Origin: a virus
Reading direction: 5' to 3' (one strand)
DNA: 64,000 nucleotides
IMG/VR virus record: IMGVR_UViG_3300020442_000017
Location: 1-64,000 of that record
Numbering within the stretch: position 1 is the stretch's first letter; each line of letters begins with the position of its first letter. Made by a program: the position numbers and the translations under genes. Shown here in pieces: positions 49,716-60,209 of the stretch. A model generated the notes under the pieces. That model was not told the origin of the DNA. It did no database searches and saw nothing but the letters and a program-made list of their open reading frames with translations.

Positions 49716-51509
49716 ATGGCAGCTATTATTTCAGAAAAATTTAGAATCTTCAATGCGAAGCAATTTCTAGAGTCGTTAGGTGAAGGTGCAAATGATGCCT
49801 CCGCTGATCGTACTAGAATGTATTTCTTCGTTGGAAGATCAGCAAAATGGAACGGTTACCTTGAAATTTTCAATGTAAGCGGAACTTTTGCAGTAAACGA
49901 CGTTGTATACGAAGGCAACGATCCTAACACCGCAACCTTTAAAGGAACTGTAGAGGCAGTTTACCCTAACAGTCTCCTTCTCAATACCATTCTCCCCACG
50001 GCATCTGCCACACCTTCCTTTGGTACATCCATTACTAATGGTACTGCTACTGCAAAGACAGGTGTATATAGATATGCCAACGAGGAAGTTCCCCCTATTC
50101 CTCTAGACAACGCTGAAGAAAAGGGTGAAGTATATAATGAAATTATTGCTGCCAAGCGTATTCTAAGTGACAATGCTCGTTTAGTTGTTCCTCGTTATAA
50201 CTGGAATACTCAGACGAATCCAAAGTTTGACATGTATCGTCCTAACTACTCACCCACACCAGGTGGCGGTGGTGCTATCGGTACACAGACTGCTCTAGGT
50301 TCAAGTTCTCTATCTGGATCTAAGTATTATGTAATGAATAGCAGCTATGAAGTCTTCAAGTGCATTTACAACGGACAAGATCCTGTAAACACTGCTGGTC
50401 AAAACGCAACTTACGAACCAAAATCACAACCTAGTGCTGGTCAAGGAACATTTGATTCTGCTACAGGTGTGTATACAGAACCTGCTGGCACTGCTGGTTA
50501 CATTTGGAAGCATATTTTCACCCTACCTACTGGTGATGTGCTTGCGTTCCTATCCACAGACTTTATGCCTGTTGTAGCAAAAACAGAGGCATCTAGAGTA
50601 GCAGTAGAAGCACTAGCAGTTGATGGTGCTATTCATGTTGCTGTAGTTAGAGATGCTGGAAGCAATCTCCCTGCTTCTGCCACACTATACACTCCAGTTA
50701 AGGGTGATGGTACAGGTGCCATCGTTAAGTTTGAAACCAATGCTTCTGGTGAAGTATCTTCTGCTTCTATGGAGGCAGTTGGTTCTGGTTACACTTATGG
50801 CAACCTTATCCTATCTACAACCACTGTATTTACAGATTCTGCACTAACAACTAATCCTGGTGCATTCACTGGTTCCGCATATATTGAAACCGTTATTTCA
50901 CCTGAAGGTGGTCATGGTTCCAATGCTGACGTAGAACTCTTTGCCAAGAGAGTAATGACTAACGTCCGTTTAACATATGCAGAAGGACAGGGTGATTTCC
51001 CTGTAGACAACGACTTCCGTCGTATTGGTATTATCCAAGATCCATATCAGTATGGTACTACAACATATGCTTCTGATAGCACATTGCGTGGTACACATGC
51101 ACTAAAAGTAAATGGAACTGGTGCTGATTATGTTGTTGATGAATTAATCTCACAGACTGTTACAGGTGGTACTGCTAAAGGAACCGTCGTTTCTTGGGAC
51201 TCAACTAATCAAATTCTTAAGTACTATCAGTCTCCTGCTGTACACACTGATGGTGGTGTTGTACTTGCATTTGAATCTAATGCTTCAAATGCTGTTGCTG
51301 GTGCTCTTACTGGTGCTTCAAGAAATGTTGTTACCACAGAAGGTACTTCAGGTACACCTTCAGTAGTTGCAGACGTTTCTTTCGTAGAAGGTCTTGCTTC
51401 TGCTGAACTTGAACCTAACTCTGGAGATATCGTATACATAGAGAACAGAAGACAAATTACAAGAGCTGCTGACCAAATTGAGGACATTAAGCTCGTAATT
51501 GAATTCTGA
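49716..51509 (+). CDS. 8: Baseplate wedge subunit gp8-like
   Basis: 597 aa (T4 gp8 is 334, cyanophage homologues are longer). Marks of gp8: EKFRIFNAKQFLESL (7-21), MYFFVGRSAKWN (36-47), LVVPRYNWNTQ near 156-166 (cf. T4 IPRRDW), SSYEVFKCIYNG and GYIWKHIFTLP (cf. T4 GYVWEYLFEIP). It binds gp10 and gp7 in the T4 wedge. The extra length is beta modules of GSGY type (GSGYTYGNL). Two late promoters lie upstream. Confidence 0.9.
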   Translation: MAAIISEKFRIFNAKQFLESLGEGANDASADRTRMYFFVGRSAKWNGYLEIFNVSGTFAVNDVVYEGNDPNTATFKGTVEAVYPNSLLLNTILPTASATPSFGTSITNGTATAKTGVYRYANEEVPPIPLDNAEEKGEVYNEIIAAKRILSDNARLVVPRYNWNTQTNPKFDMYRPNYSPTPGGGGAIGTQTALGSSSLSGSKYYVMNSSYEVFKCIYNGQDPVNTAGQNATYEPKSQPSAGQGTFDSATGVYTEPAGTAGYIWKHIFTLPTGDVLAFLSTDFMPVVAKTEASRVAVEALAVDGAIHVAVVRDAGSNLPASATLYTPVKGDGTGAIVKFETNASGEVSSASMEAVGSGYTYGNLILSTTTVFTDSALTTNPGAFTGSAYIETVISPEGGHGSNADVELFAKRVMTNVRLTYAEGQGDFPVDNDFRRIGIIQDPYQYGTTTYASDSTLRGTHALKVNGTGADYVVDELISQTVTGGTAKGTVVSWDSTNQILKYYQSPAVHTDGGVVLAFESNASNAVAGALTGASRNVVTTEGTSGTPSVVADVSFVEGLASAELEPNSGDIVYIENRRQITRAADQIEDIKLVIEF

Positions 51510-51540
51510 TTGATCCAATCCAAAGTTAGAGAAACGTGAG

Positions 51541-54500
51541 ATGCCTCAGAAGACGAACCTTAATGTAACTCCATATTACGACGATTTTTCGCAAACTAAA
51601 AACTTCTATAAAGTACTCTTTCGTCCTGGATATTCTATTCAGGCGAGAGAGTTAACTCAGTTACAGTCTGTTCTTCAGAATCAGATTGAAAGTTTTGGTA
51701 AGTATGCGTTCAAACAAGGAGAACTAGTTATTCCTGGCGAGGTTGGGATTAACACTAAACTCCCCTACGTTAAATTATCTTCGGTATCTGAGATTCCTAT
51801 TAATGTAGATGGTAAGATCGTATATAAAAAATATGATATTACTCAACTGAGAGGATTGGTTCTTAGAGGTAATACTTCTGGAGTAACAGCAACAGTTATT
51901 GATGCTAATGTAGCAACAGATACTGCTTCTGATGTTTTGTATGTAAACTACACTAACAGTGGTGATGCATCAAATGAAGTAACTTTTCGTCAAGGTGAAA
52001 CCCTAGAGGTAGTTGATGGTGTAAATACACCATTAATGGTTGTTGGAACTGATGGTAGCGTACTTCCTACTTCTATTTCTATTACTGATCCTGACACAGG
52101 TGCATCGTCAACCTTAGAAAGTACAGCGATGGGGTTTGCTTCTGCTGTTAAGGTAGAAGAAGGTATTTACTTTGTTAATGGATATTTTGTAAGGAATGCA
52201 GAACAACTATTAATTATTGATCCATATTATAACAAACCATCAGCAAAAGTTGGTTTTAAAATTATTGAAAGTGTCGTAACAGCAGAGGAAGATAATTCTC
52301 TATACGACAATGCTATTGGATCTAGTAATTTTTCTGCACCTGGTGCAAATAGATTAAGTATCACTCTTGATCTAGTAAAATATAATTTAGATGTAAGCAC
52401 TGATAAGAATTTTATTCAGATTCTTACTGTTAGAAAAGGTGCTGTACAAAGTCAAATTGTACAAACAGATTATAATCTATTAGAGCAGACTCTTGCTAGA
52501 AGAACTTATGATGAGTCTGGAGATTATGTTGTTGAAGATTTTTCATTAGATGTTAGAGAATATTATCAAGAAGATGGCAATCTTGGTGTTTATGGACAAG
52601 ATGAATTTGGTTTAGTTAACGGTTTATCTGTTAGTGATGCAAAAGATAAATTGATTGCAAGCGTAAGTTCTGGTAAGGCTTATGTAAAAGGATTTGAAAT
52701 TGTAAATAAAGAGACAAAATATCTTCCTGTATCCAAAGCAAGAGAAACACTTGATAGAGAAGACATCAGAAAGAAAACAACAGGTCTTCCTACTTATAGA
52801 ATTACAAATACATATGGAAGTACACCATTGAATGCAGATGGTGGAGATCTAACTGCATATCCAAATGTATTTCTTTCTTCCGTTTTCAATGATGGAAGTG
52901 TTGGTCTGAATGGATCAGAAGCAGATAATGACAGTAAGCAAACTACATCACGTAGAGGTCATTTCTTTGATCAAAATCAAGGTATTAAAACAGTTTATGT
53001 ACAAAAAGAACCTAACATAAATCTTAGCACATTGAATGGTGCTTCAAGTGGAGTTGGTACTTTTGCTAACAATGGTGTTGCTGATTCTAGCAGAACTGCT
53101 GGAACTTACACCAACGTTACTACAACCACAGCACAGAATGGAACTGGTGCAACATTTGATATTGTTGTAGCTGCTGATGGAACGCCTACAATCACGCTAA
53201 ATCAAGCAGGTACAGGTTATGCATCAACTGATACTTTAAGCATCATTGACGGCAATCTAGGTGGCGGTGGTGGTGCTGACATCACTATTACAGTATCTAC
53301 TATCTCTGGTGTAGATGCTACTGATACCTTTGATGAGAGATTGACAGCATTATCTACTTTATATTGGGTGCAGGGTAGAAACGTTTCTGGTGTACCAAAT
53401 ACAATCAGTCCTATTGATGTTATTGCTTATTCAGAAGTTTCTAGACCTGAACTTGATGATCCTGCAAGCACACCAGAAACATACTTAGAATTGACACTTG
53501 CTGGTGACAAGAATCTTCTTGATAAATTCTTTACAGAGTATGATGCAGAAAATTCTGGTGACAATGGTATTAGAGAACTCTTCAGAACTAAAGTAGATGG
53601 AGAGAATGACCAAAATAGATTTGGTATCATACGAGACTACAATGAGACTATTACACCAGTTATTGGTATTGCAAAACCTAGTAACTTTACATTAGTAGAG
53701 AAAGGAACAGGATTTAATACTGATACAGATATTATCCTTTCTAAGGGTAAACTTTCTGATGGAACGTCTGTTTATAATAGCATTTTTGGTCTATCTTACT
53801 TTGATCCCCAATTCTTCACTAAATTGCTCCTAGACGATTCAACTGAGACTACAGGAGGATTTACACCAGGTCAATATGTATACGGTGTTACAAGCGGTGC
53901 TTACGGTGTTGTAGAAGGTTCTTCAACTGGATCATTCAGTAAGAATAAAGTTTTGATGGTAAAAACTTTATTTGGAACATTTAAGTCAGGTGAGATTATT
54001 AGAGATGAGAATAACAATTCAGTAAGAATTGCACAAGACAATACTATTTCACATTTTATTGTTACTTTCCAAGGTGTTGGATACGAATCAACTGGATGTT
54101 CTTTAAAAATTGATGGTGTTGATTATGATTCATCCAAGATTGAATTGGATATTTCTACTAGTAAAAAGGTTCTACAAGCAAATATCATTAGTAGAGAATT
54201 TGTAAATGTAGAGTATTCAAAACCACCTACTGTTTTAGTAAATCAAAAAGCAGGTAATGCAGCACCATCAAAGGCAGCAAAAATTACACCAGTTCTTGTT
54301 AGAAATGCTGTAACGACATTCACACCACAGAATGTGAAGTCATTCTATGCTGAATTTGGTTCAGGAAACAGTAACGTATTTACTTCTGATATTGAAATTA
54401 ATAATGATCAATATGTGGAGTCTATTCCTGTAACAAACTTTACATTTGGTGGAGAGAAGGGAAATAAATTTATTGAGTGTAATGGATTTGGTGGTGATAG

Positions 54501-57500
54501 TACACGTGTACTACAACAGGGAGATATTGTACAATTCTCTGATACCGATGAAAATATTGTTCGCTGTATTGTTCAGTATCCAACAAAACCATCTGGTGTA
54601 TTGAAGTCAAGAATTTATTTTGACAGAGCACTTCCACAAAATGTCAGTAATACTAGTGTAGTTAGAATTCGTCCTAACATTAAAAACTTTAACCAAGGAA
54701 CTTTACTTTATAAGACAGGAACTAAACAAGTTTCTTCTATTGTAGCAACTAGTGAAGATTCTAAAATTACACATTATGTAAGAAGAGATTTTGTAAGCAC
54801 TGGTAGTTCTAGTGGTGGTAGTATTACATTTACCGCTCAACTTCCTTTTGGTACACAGAGATTTGTCTCCTTTAGTGAAAGTAATTTCCTAGTTACTATT
54901 CTAGAAAAAGGTAGTGCAACATCTATTGAAAAGGGAGATATCATTTACTTGACATCAGATCAAGTTAGTATTTCTGCATCTACTGATGCTGCGAGTGGAT
55001 TGACATCTGGTAGTGTTGTTTTAAGTCTCCCACAGACATTCTTTGGTGGAGATGCATCTAATTACACAGAGTTCCCTAAACTAAAATTAAGTGCCACACT
55101 TGAAGTATCAAAAGCAAAACCAAGACTTAAGACAGCAAAACTAAACACTAGAATTGTTATTGAATCTCCTGGCGATAGGGTTATTCCTTTCCGTGGAAAA
55201 AATTATGACACACAGAGTGTTGAGACATTTACATATGCTGATGCATTTAAGTTGAGATATGTATATGAAGGAACCACACAAGATCCACCAACTGTAGATG
55301 CAGGTGGTAATCTCGTCAGTGGAACTGATGTAACCAATAGATATACTTTTGACGATGGTCAAAGAGACACTGTATATGATGTTTCTAGAATTATCTTAAA
55401 GCCAGGCTTTGATGCACCTGTTGGTCAATTACTAATCGCATTTGATTATTTTGACCACACAACTGGTGATTTCTGTACTGTAGATTCTTATCTACATGAA
55501 GCAGGTGTTGGTGCTGATGAAATTCCATCATATAATTCACCTGCACTTGGTAAAGTATCTTTAGGTGATGTCTTAGACTTTAGACCTAAAGTAGATAATG
55601 ATGCTATTATTTCTGGTTATCAAGATAGTTCTCTACTAGGTTCAGTTAATACCAGATCATTTGCTGGTGGTGGTGGTATTGTTTCCAGCACCCCTGCACC
55701 TGATTCTAACCTAGAGTTTACATTCTCATTCTCTCAGACTCAATATCTCAGCAGAATTGATGGTCTTTTCTTAGATAAGAAAGGTAAGTTTTATGTTAAG
55801 GAAGGCAATTCTTCATTAAATCCAACTAGACCTGAATCTATTGAAGATTCAATTGCATTGTACTACATGTACATTCCTGCATTTACACAGAGTAGTAAAG
55901 ATGTAAGAATTGTACCAGTAGATCATAAACGCTATACAATGCGTGATATTGGTAAACTAGAGAAGAGAATTGAAAGATTAGAGTACTATACAACACTTAG
56001 TATTCTAGAGCAGCAAGCCTTGAATATGCAAGTTATTGATGGCAATGGTAATAATAGATTCAAGAGTGGTTTCATTGTAGACAATTATGAGACACACAAG
56101 ATTGGTAATCTAAAATCCATTGACTATAAGTGCTCTGTTGATACTCAACAGTCTGTAATGAGACCTCAGTCAAAAGAAGATTCTTTCATGTTGGAAGAGA
56201 TCAATACAAGAAATGATCAAAGAACTTCTGCTGGTTATGTTAGGAATGGTGATCGTGTTACATTACCATTTACTGAATTGGAAATGGTTAAGAATGAGTT
56301 TGCTACCAAGACAATTAATCCCAACCCATTTGTAGTTCTACAATATGCTGGTGATTCATTTATTGGACCCAATGTAGATTCTTGGTATGATACTAGTGTT
56401 GAACCACTAGTTACAGATAATAACACCAATCTATATTCTATCTTTATTGCAAAAGATAATATTAAAGATGCATTTTCAAGTCTTTACAATTCATATAAAG
56501 TAAATTGGTTGGGTGCAAATAGATCATTCTTTAACATTGAGTCTTTTGCGGATACAAATTCTGATCTATCAGGATCAAATGTTACTAGTGCTTCTGTTTC
56601 TAGTTCTTCTAACGTAAGTCCTGACAACAATGAGATTGGTAAGGGTATTTCAACTAAGGGTGTTGGTTCTAATGTTGTTGCAACATCACTATCATTCTTT
56701 GCTAGAAGTATTCCTCTTAAATTTGTAATCAATCGTTTAAAACCAAATACAACTGTATATCCTTTCATGGAAGGTCAGGATATCTCTCGTTGGGTCAATT
56801 CTGATTCTAAGTATACAGGTATTGCTGGCAATTCTTTGTCATCTTTCAATACTCCTATTAAAACTGATGCAAATGGTAATGCTAGTGGAATTATTCTAGT
56901 TCCTGCTGGTCAACCACCAAGAGAAAACAGTGTTTGGGGTGGTAGTGCTGAGAATTTAGATTACGATACAGATTCAGTTGAAGTTAGATTTACAACTGGT
57001 GTAAAAACTATTAGATTTACTTCTAGTAAAACTGATGCTCCCAAAGAGGATGTAGAGACATACGCAGAAGTTAAATTCTATGCAACTGGTCTTCTTCCTG
57101 AGAATCCTGCATCTATCGTTTCCACTGCACCTGCTTTCTTCAAAGCAAATGAGGGAACACAGACAACTGATAGCAATACAGAAAATCCAATCAAACCAAA
57201 TCCACTTGCTCAGACATTTACTGTTGATGGATTTGATGGTGGTATTTTTGCAACTAGTGTTGATCTATTCTTCTCAACTAAGAGTGAAAATATTCCAATT
57301 AGAGTATACCTAACAGATATTCAAAATGGTAAACCAGGTAAAAATATTCTACCTGGCACACAGAAAGTTCTTAATCCAGACACCTATCTAAGAGTTCTTG
57401 CCAGTGACACGCTTGAAGTAACTAAGGGAGAAAAAGTTACTGGTCAATCATCAAATGCTTCTGGTCCTATTTCAAAAGTATTTGATAAGAATAATATTGA

Positions 57501-60000
57501 ACTAACACCAACATCTACTGGTGTGTTCTCACTATCAAATGATCAGGTATTTACTTTAGTTCTTGATAATCATACTGGAACATCTTTTAAACAGGATGAA
57601 ACATTAACAATTCCTTCTGTTACTGCTGCTAATAATGCAAACAATACATCTTTATCACTAAAGATTGTTAAAGATTCTGGTAGAGTTACAGGTTTAACTG
57701 TCAAAGACACAGGAACTTCATATAATTCTGCAATTATTACTTTGGAAAGTCCACAGTTACCTGGTGGCGGTGGTGCTACTGCTACTGTTAGAGTTTCTAA
57801 TGGTAAAGTATATCATTCAGATATTGTCTTATCAGGTTCTGAGTATACAGAACCACCAGCAGTTATTATTAGAGGAACTGGAACAGGTAATTCTGGTGCT
57901 GTAATTGAGTCTTCAATTACTATTGATACACCAGCAGTTCGCATGGGTATTTCTATTGACCAAGATGGAACAACCAATTCTACAGTTCCAACTAACTTTA
58001 AATTTGATTACCCTGTATATCTACAAAATGACACTGAGTATGCTCTAGTTCTTGAAACAGATTCTATTGATTACAAAGTATGGGCATCTAAACTAAGTGA
58101 AACAGATGTTGCAACGAGTAAAACTGTTGCTGCTCAACCTGCACTAGGTTCTCTATTTAAGTCTCAGAATACTAATTCTTGGACTGAAGATCTCTTTGAG
58201 GATCTTAAGTTTACATTACACCGTGCTAAGTTTGATGTTTCTAGAACAGCAGAACTTCTACTCACAAATGAAGATCTTGGTTATGAATTGCTAGATGTCA
58301 ATCCTATTGAGACTAATTCAAATTCTCAATCTGGTGCAACATCTAATCTATTTAAAAATAACAGATCTGTTATTAAGGTTAATCATTTCAACAATGGATT
58401 TAGTGCTGATGGAGAATCTTACGTATTCTTTAAGGGCGGTCTTGATGTTGGTGGTATTGTTAAGTCTGAACTAAATGATACTTTATATCAAGTTACTAAT
58501 GTTGGTATTGATAGTTACAATATTATCTCTGTAAATAAAGCAACTAGCAGTGCATTTGGCGGTGGTTCTTCACTATTCGCTTCTTATAATAGAAAGTTTG
58601 AAAAATTACATGCTATTGTTCCTACATTAGAATTCGCTGATACAAAGATTGAGAGTTTTGTTAAGACAACTAACATTAAACCTATTGACGATAATGTAGG
58701 AACATTCGCTACATATAGTCAACCTGATTATGAGAAGACATTCTTGAATGAAGATTTCTTCTTTATTAATCAAAAGGTATTGGCATCTAGAGTTAATGAA
58801 AGTCTTAATAATGTTGATAGATCATTAACTTATAAAATTATGATTTCAAGTGAGCAAGATACTCTTTCTCCACTAGTTGATTTAAGTAGAGCATCACTAA
58901 AAACTATTAGTAATAGAATTGAGAATGCTGAGGGCAAAGAATCTAGATATGGTCGCAGAGATCAAGTACTAGAATTCTTCCCTGTTTGGAGTTTTGTTGT
59001 CACTAATACTTCAGGAGTTGCTATTACTGAAAATCAAAGAGTTTCAGGTTTAACTACAAATGCTTCTGGAACAATTCTAAAAGTAGATGGTTCTACTTTA
59101 ATTGTAAGAGTTGATACAGTCAATACTTTTGTACAAGGTGAAGGACTTAAATTTGCAGATTCTGCTTTAAATCCTGACACATCTGGTGCAAATGCAGGTA
59201 TTCCAAAAGTAACAGTAACACCATCTCAAGGTAATGTAACTGAAGTTGTCCCTGTCATTCCTAATGAGTCTTCTCCACAATCAACAGTGTTTGTTAGAGA
59301 TGCATCTCAGTTGAATGAAAATTACGATAATAAGATTAGTGGTACAGTTGTACTATGGAATCAGAATAATAAAATTCTAACTATTATCAATAATAAAAAA
59401 CCACTTGGTGATGACTACACATCTGCTAGTGGATCTGGACAGTTCTCCAGAGTTGCTGTTGGTGTATCACCAGCTCAAGAAAGTGATATCATTCGTGTTG
59501 GTGATATTATTGGTTGGACAAATCAAACTGCTGGTGAAGAAAATTATCTAATGGTTTCTAATGTATCTTATACTGATGGTATTGATTTTGTTTCTGATAT
59601 TCAATCTAAAGGAACTAGTAGTGCTGCTTCTTATGTTACCAAAGAAGTTTCTATCACAAATCCTGCAACAGGAATTGATGTTAGAATGACTGCTAACACT
59701 GTTGATATTGAAAATATTGAAGTTCTTTACAGGGTTAAAAAATCATCCTCTGAAGATAATTTTGAAGATCTTGAATGGGTATACTTCAACGAAACTGGTT
59801 TGCCAGATGTTGATCTAATTGCAACTGCTGAAAATTCAATCAGTGGTATCACTGAGAAACAAGAAGAATATCAAGAACTTTCTTATAGTGTTGATAACTT
59901 ACCTGAATTCTCATCGTTTGCTGTCAAAGTTGTTATGAAGACAAGCAATCCAGCGTTTGTACCAAAAGTACAAGATCTACGTGCAGTAGCATCATACTAA
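51541..60000 (+). CDS. Giant structural protein, DUF4815 family (gp10 position)
   Basis: 2819 aa. The N-terminus (NVTPYYDDFSQTKNFYKVLF, then RPGYSIQARELTQLQSVLQNQIESFG region) is the DUF4815 signature found in cyanophage and other phage baseplate/fibre-connector proteins. Residues about 1440-1480 form a coiled coil (IGKLEKRIERLEYYTTLSIL). Several GSGY-type beta modules follow. Position after gp8 suggests the gp9/gp10 wedge-pin and fibre-attachment place; homology to those is not visible. It abuts the next gene (TAATG). Confidence 0.85.
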   Translation: MPQKTNLNVTPYYDDFSQTKNFYKVLFRPGYSIQARELTQLQSVLQNQIESFGKYAFKQGELVIPGEVGINTKLPYVKLSSVSEIPINVDGKIVYKKYDITQLRGLVLRGNTSGVTATVIDANVATDTASDVLYVNYTNSGDASNEVTFRQGETLEVVDGVNTPLMVVGTDGSVLPTSISITDPDTGASSTLESTAMGFASAVKVEEGIYFVNGYFVRNAEQLLIIDPYYNKPSAKVGFKIIESVVTAEEDNSLYDNAIGSSNFSAPGANRLSITLDLVKYNLDVSTDKNFIQILTVRKGAVQSQIVQTDYNLLEQTLARRTYDESGDYVVEDFSLDVREYYQEDGNLGVYGQDEFGLVNGLSVSDAKDKLIASVSSGKAYVKGFEIVNKETKYLPVSKARETLDREDIRKKTTGLPTYRITNTYGSTPLNADGGDLTAYPNVFLSSVFNDGSVGLNGSEADNDSKQTTSRRGHFFDQNQGIKTVYVQKEPNINLSTLNGASSGVGTFANNGVADSSRTAGTYTNVTTTTAQNGTGATFDIVVAADGTPTITLNQAGTGYASTDTLSIIDGNLGGGGGADITITVSTISGVDATDTFDERLTALSTLYWVQGRNVSGVPNTISPIDVIAYSEVSRPELDDPASTPETYLELTLAGDKNLLDKFFTEYDAENSGDNGIRELFRTKVDGENDQNRFGIIRDYNETITPVIGIAKPSNFTLVEKGTGFNTDTDIILSKGKLSDGTSVYNSIFGLSYFDPQFFTKLLLDDSTETTGGFTPGQYVYGVTSGAYGVVEGSSTGSFSKNKVLMVKTLFGTFKSGEIIRDENNNSVRIAQDNTISHFIVTFQGVGYESTGCSLKIDGVDYDSSKIELDISTSKKVLQANIISREFVNVEYSKPPTVLVNQKAGNAAPSKAAKITPVLVRNAVTTFTPQNVKSFYAEFGSGNSNVFTSDIEINNDQYVESIPVTNFTFGGEKGNKFIECNGFGGDSTRVLQQGDIVQFSDTDENIVRCIVQYPTKPSGVLKSRIYFDRALPQNVSNTSVVRIRPNIKNFNQGTLLYKTGTKQVSSIVATSEDSKITHYVRRDFVSTGSSSGGSITFTAQLPFGTQRFVSFSESNFLVTILEKGSATSIEKGDIIYLTSDQVSISASTDAASGLTSGSVVLSLPQTFFGGDASNYTEFPKLKLSATLEVSKAKPRLKTAKLNTRIVIESPGDRVIPFRGKNYDTQSVETFTYADAFKLRYVYEGTTQDPPTVDAGGNLVSGTDVTNRYTFDDGQRDTVYDVSRIILKPGFDAPVGQLLIAFDYFDHTTGDFCTVDSYLHEAGVGADEIPSYNSPALGKVSLGDVLDFRPKVDNDAIISGYQDSSLLGSVNTRSFAGGGGIVSSTPAPDSNLEFTFSFSQTQYLSRIDGLFLDKKGKFYVKEGNSSLNPTRPESIEDSIALYYMYIPAFTQSSKDVRIVPVDHKRYTMRDIGKLEKRIERLEYYTTLSILEQQALNMQVIDGNGNNRFKSGFIVDNYETHKIGNLKSIDYKCSVDTQQSVMRPQSKEDSFMLEEINTRNDQRTSAGYVRNGDRVTLPFTELEMVKNEFATKTINPNPFVVLQYAGDSFIGPNVDSWYDTSVEPLVTDNNTNLYSIFIAKDNIKDAFSSLYNSYKVNWLGANRSFFNIESFADTNSDLSGSNVTSASVSSSSNVSPDNNEIGKGISTKGVGSNVVATSLSFFARSIPLKFVINRLKPNTTVYPFMEGQDISRWVNSDSKYTGIAGNSLSSFNTPIKTDANGNASGIILVPAGQPPRENSVWGGSAENLDYDTDSVEVRFTTGVKTIRFTSSKTDAPKEDVETYAEVKFYATGLLPENPASIVSTAPAFFKANEGTQTTDSNTENPIKPNPLAQTFTVDGFDGGIFATSVDLFFSTKSENIPIRVYLTDIQNGKPGKNILPGTQKVLNPDTYLRVLASDTLEVTKGEKVTGQSSNASGPISKVFDKNNIELTPTSTGVFSLSNDQVFTLVLDNHTGTSFKQDETLTIPSVTAANNANNTSLSLKIVKDSGRVTGLTVKDTGTSYNSAIITLESPQLPGGGGATATVRVSNGKVYHSDIVLSGSEYTEPPAVIIRGTGTGNSGAVIESSITIDTPAVRMGISIDQDGTTNSTVPTNFKFDYPVYLQNDTEYALVLETDSIDYKVWASKLSETDVATSKTVAAQPALGSLFKSQNTNSWTEDLFEDLKFTLHRAKFDVSRTAELLLTNEDLGYELLDVNPIETNSNSQSGATSNLFKNNRSVIKVNHFNNGFSADGESYVFFKGGLDVGGIVKSELNDTLYQVTNVGIDSYNIISVNKATSSAFGGGSSLFASYNRKFEKLHAIVPTLEFADTKIESFVKTTNIKPIDDNVGTFATYSQPDYEKTFLNEDFFFINQKVLASRVNESLNNVDRSLTYKIMISSEQDTLSPLVDLSRASLKTISNRIENAEGKESRYGRRDQVLEFFPVWSFVVTNTSGVAITENQRVSGLTTNASGTILKVDGSTLIVRVDTVNTFVQGEGLKFADSALNPDTSGANAGIPKVTVTPSQGNVTEVVPVIPNESSPQSTVFVRDASQLNENYDNKISGTVVLWNQNNKILTIINNKKPLGDDYTSASGSGQFSRVAVGVSPAQESDIIRVGDIIGWTNQTAGEENYLMVSNVSYTDGIDFVSDIQSKGTSSAASYVTKEVSITNPATGIDVRMTANTVDIENIEVLYRVKKSSSEDNFEDLEWVYFNETGLPDVDLIATAENSISGITEKQEEYQELSYSVDNLPEFSSFAVKVVMKTSNPAFVPKVQDLRAVASY

Positions 60001-60209
60001 TGAAACATATAAAAGTGAAGAATGAAAACCACCTGTATCGTGATAGTGATACAGGTGCAATCATAAATACCGATAGGTCTTCGTTTGAGAAGTATAAGAG
60101 ATCTAAATTAAAGTTTCAAAGTATGGAACAAGAATTAGATCATCTTAAAAGTGAGATAAGCGAGATTAAATCACTATTAAAAGAGATAGTAAAGTCCAAT
60201 GGTACTTAG
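60000..60209 (+). CDS. Small coiled-coil protein
   Basis: 69 aa. The beta start (VKNENHLYRDSDTGAIINTD) is followed by a coiled coil (MEQELDHLKSEISEIKSLLKE). I recall similar small genes at this place in other cyanophages, between the DUF4815 gene and the fibre. One-base overlap upstream and 11 bases downstream. A fibre-hinge or assembly role is inferred from place only. Confidence 0.75.
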   Translation: MKHIKVKNENHLYRDSDTGAIINTDRSSFEKYKRSKLKFQSMEQELDHLKSEISEIKSLLKEIVKSNGT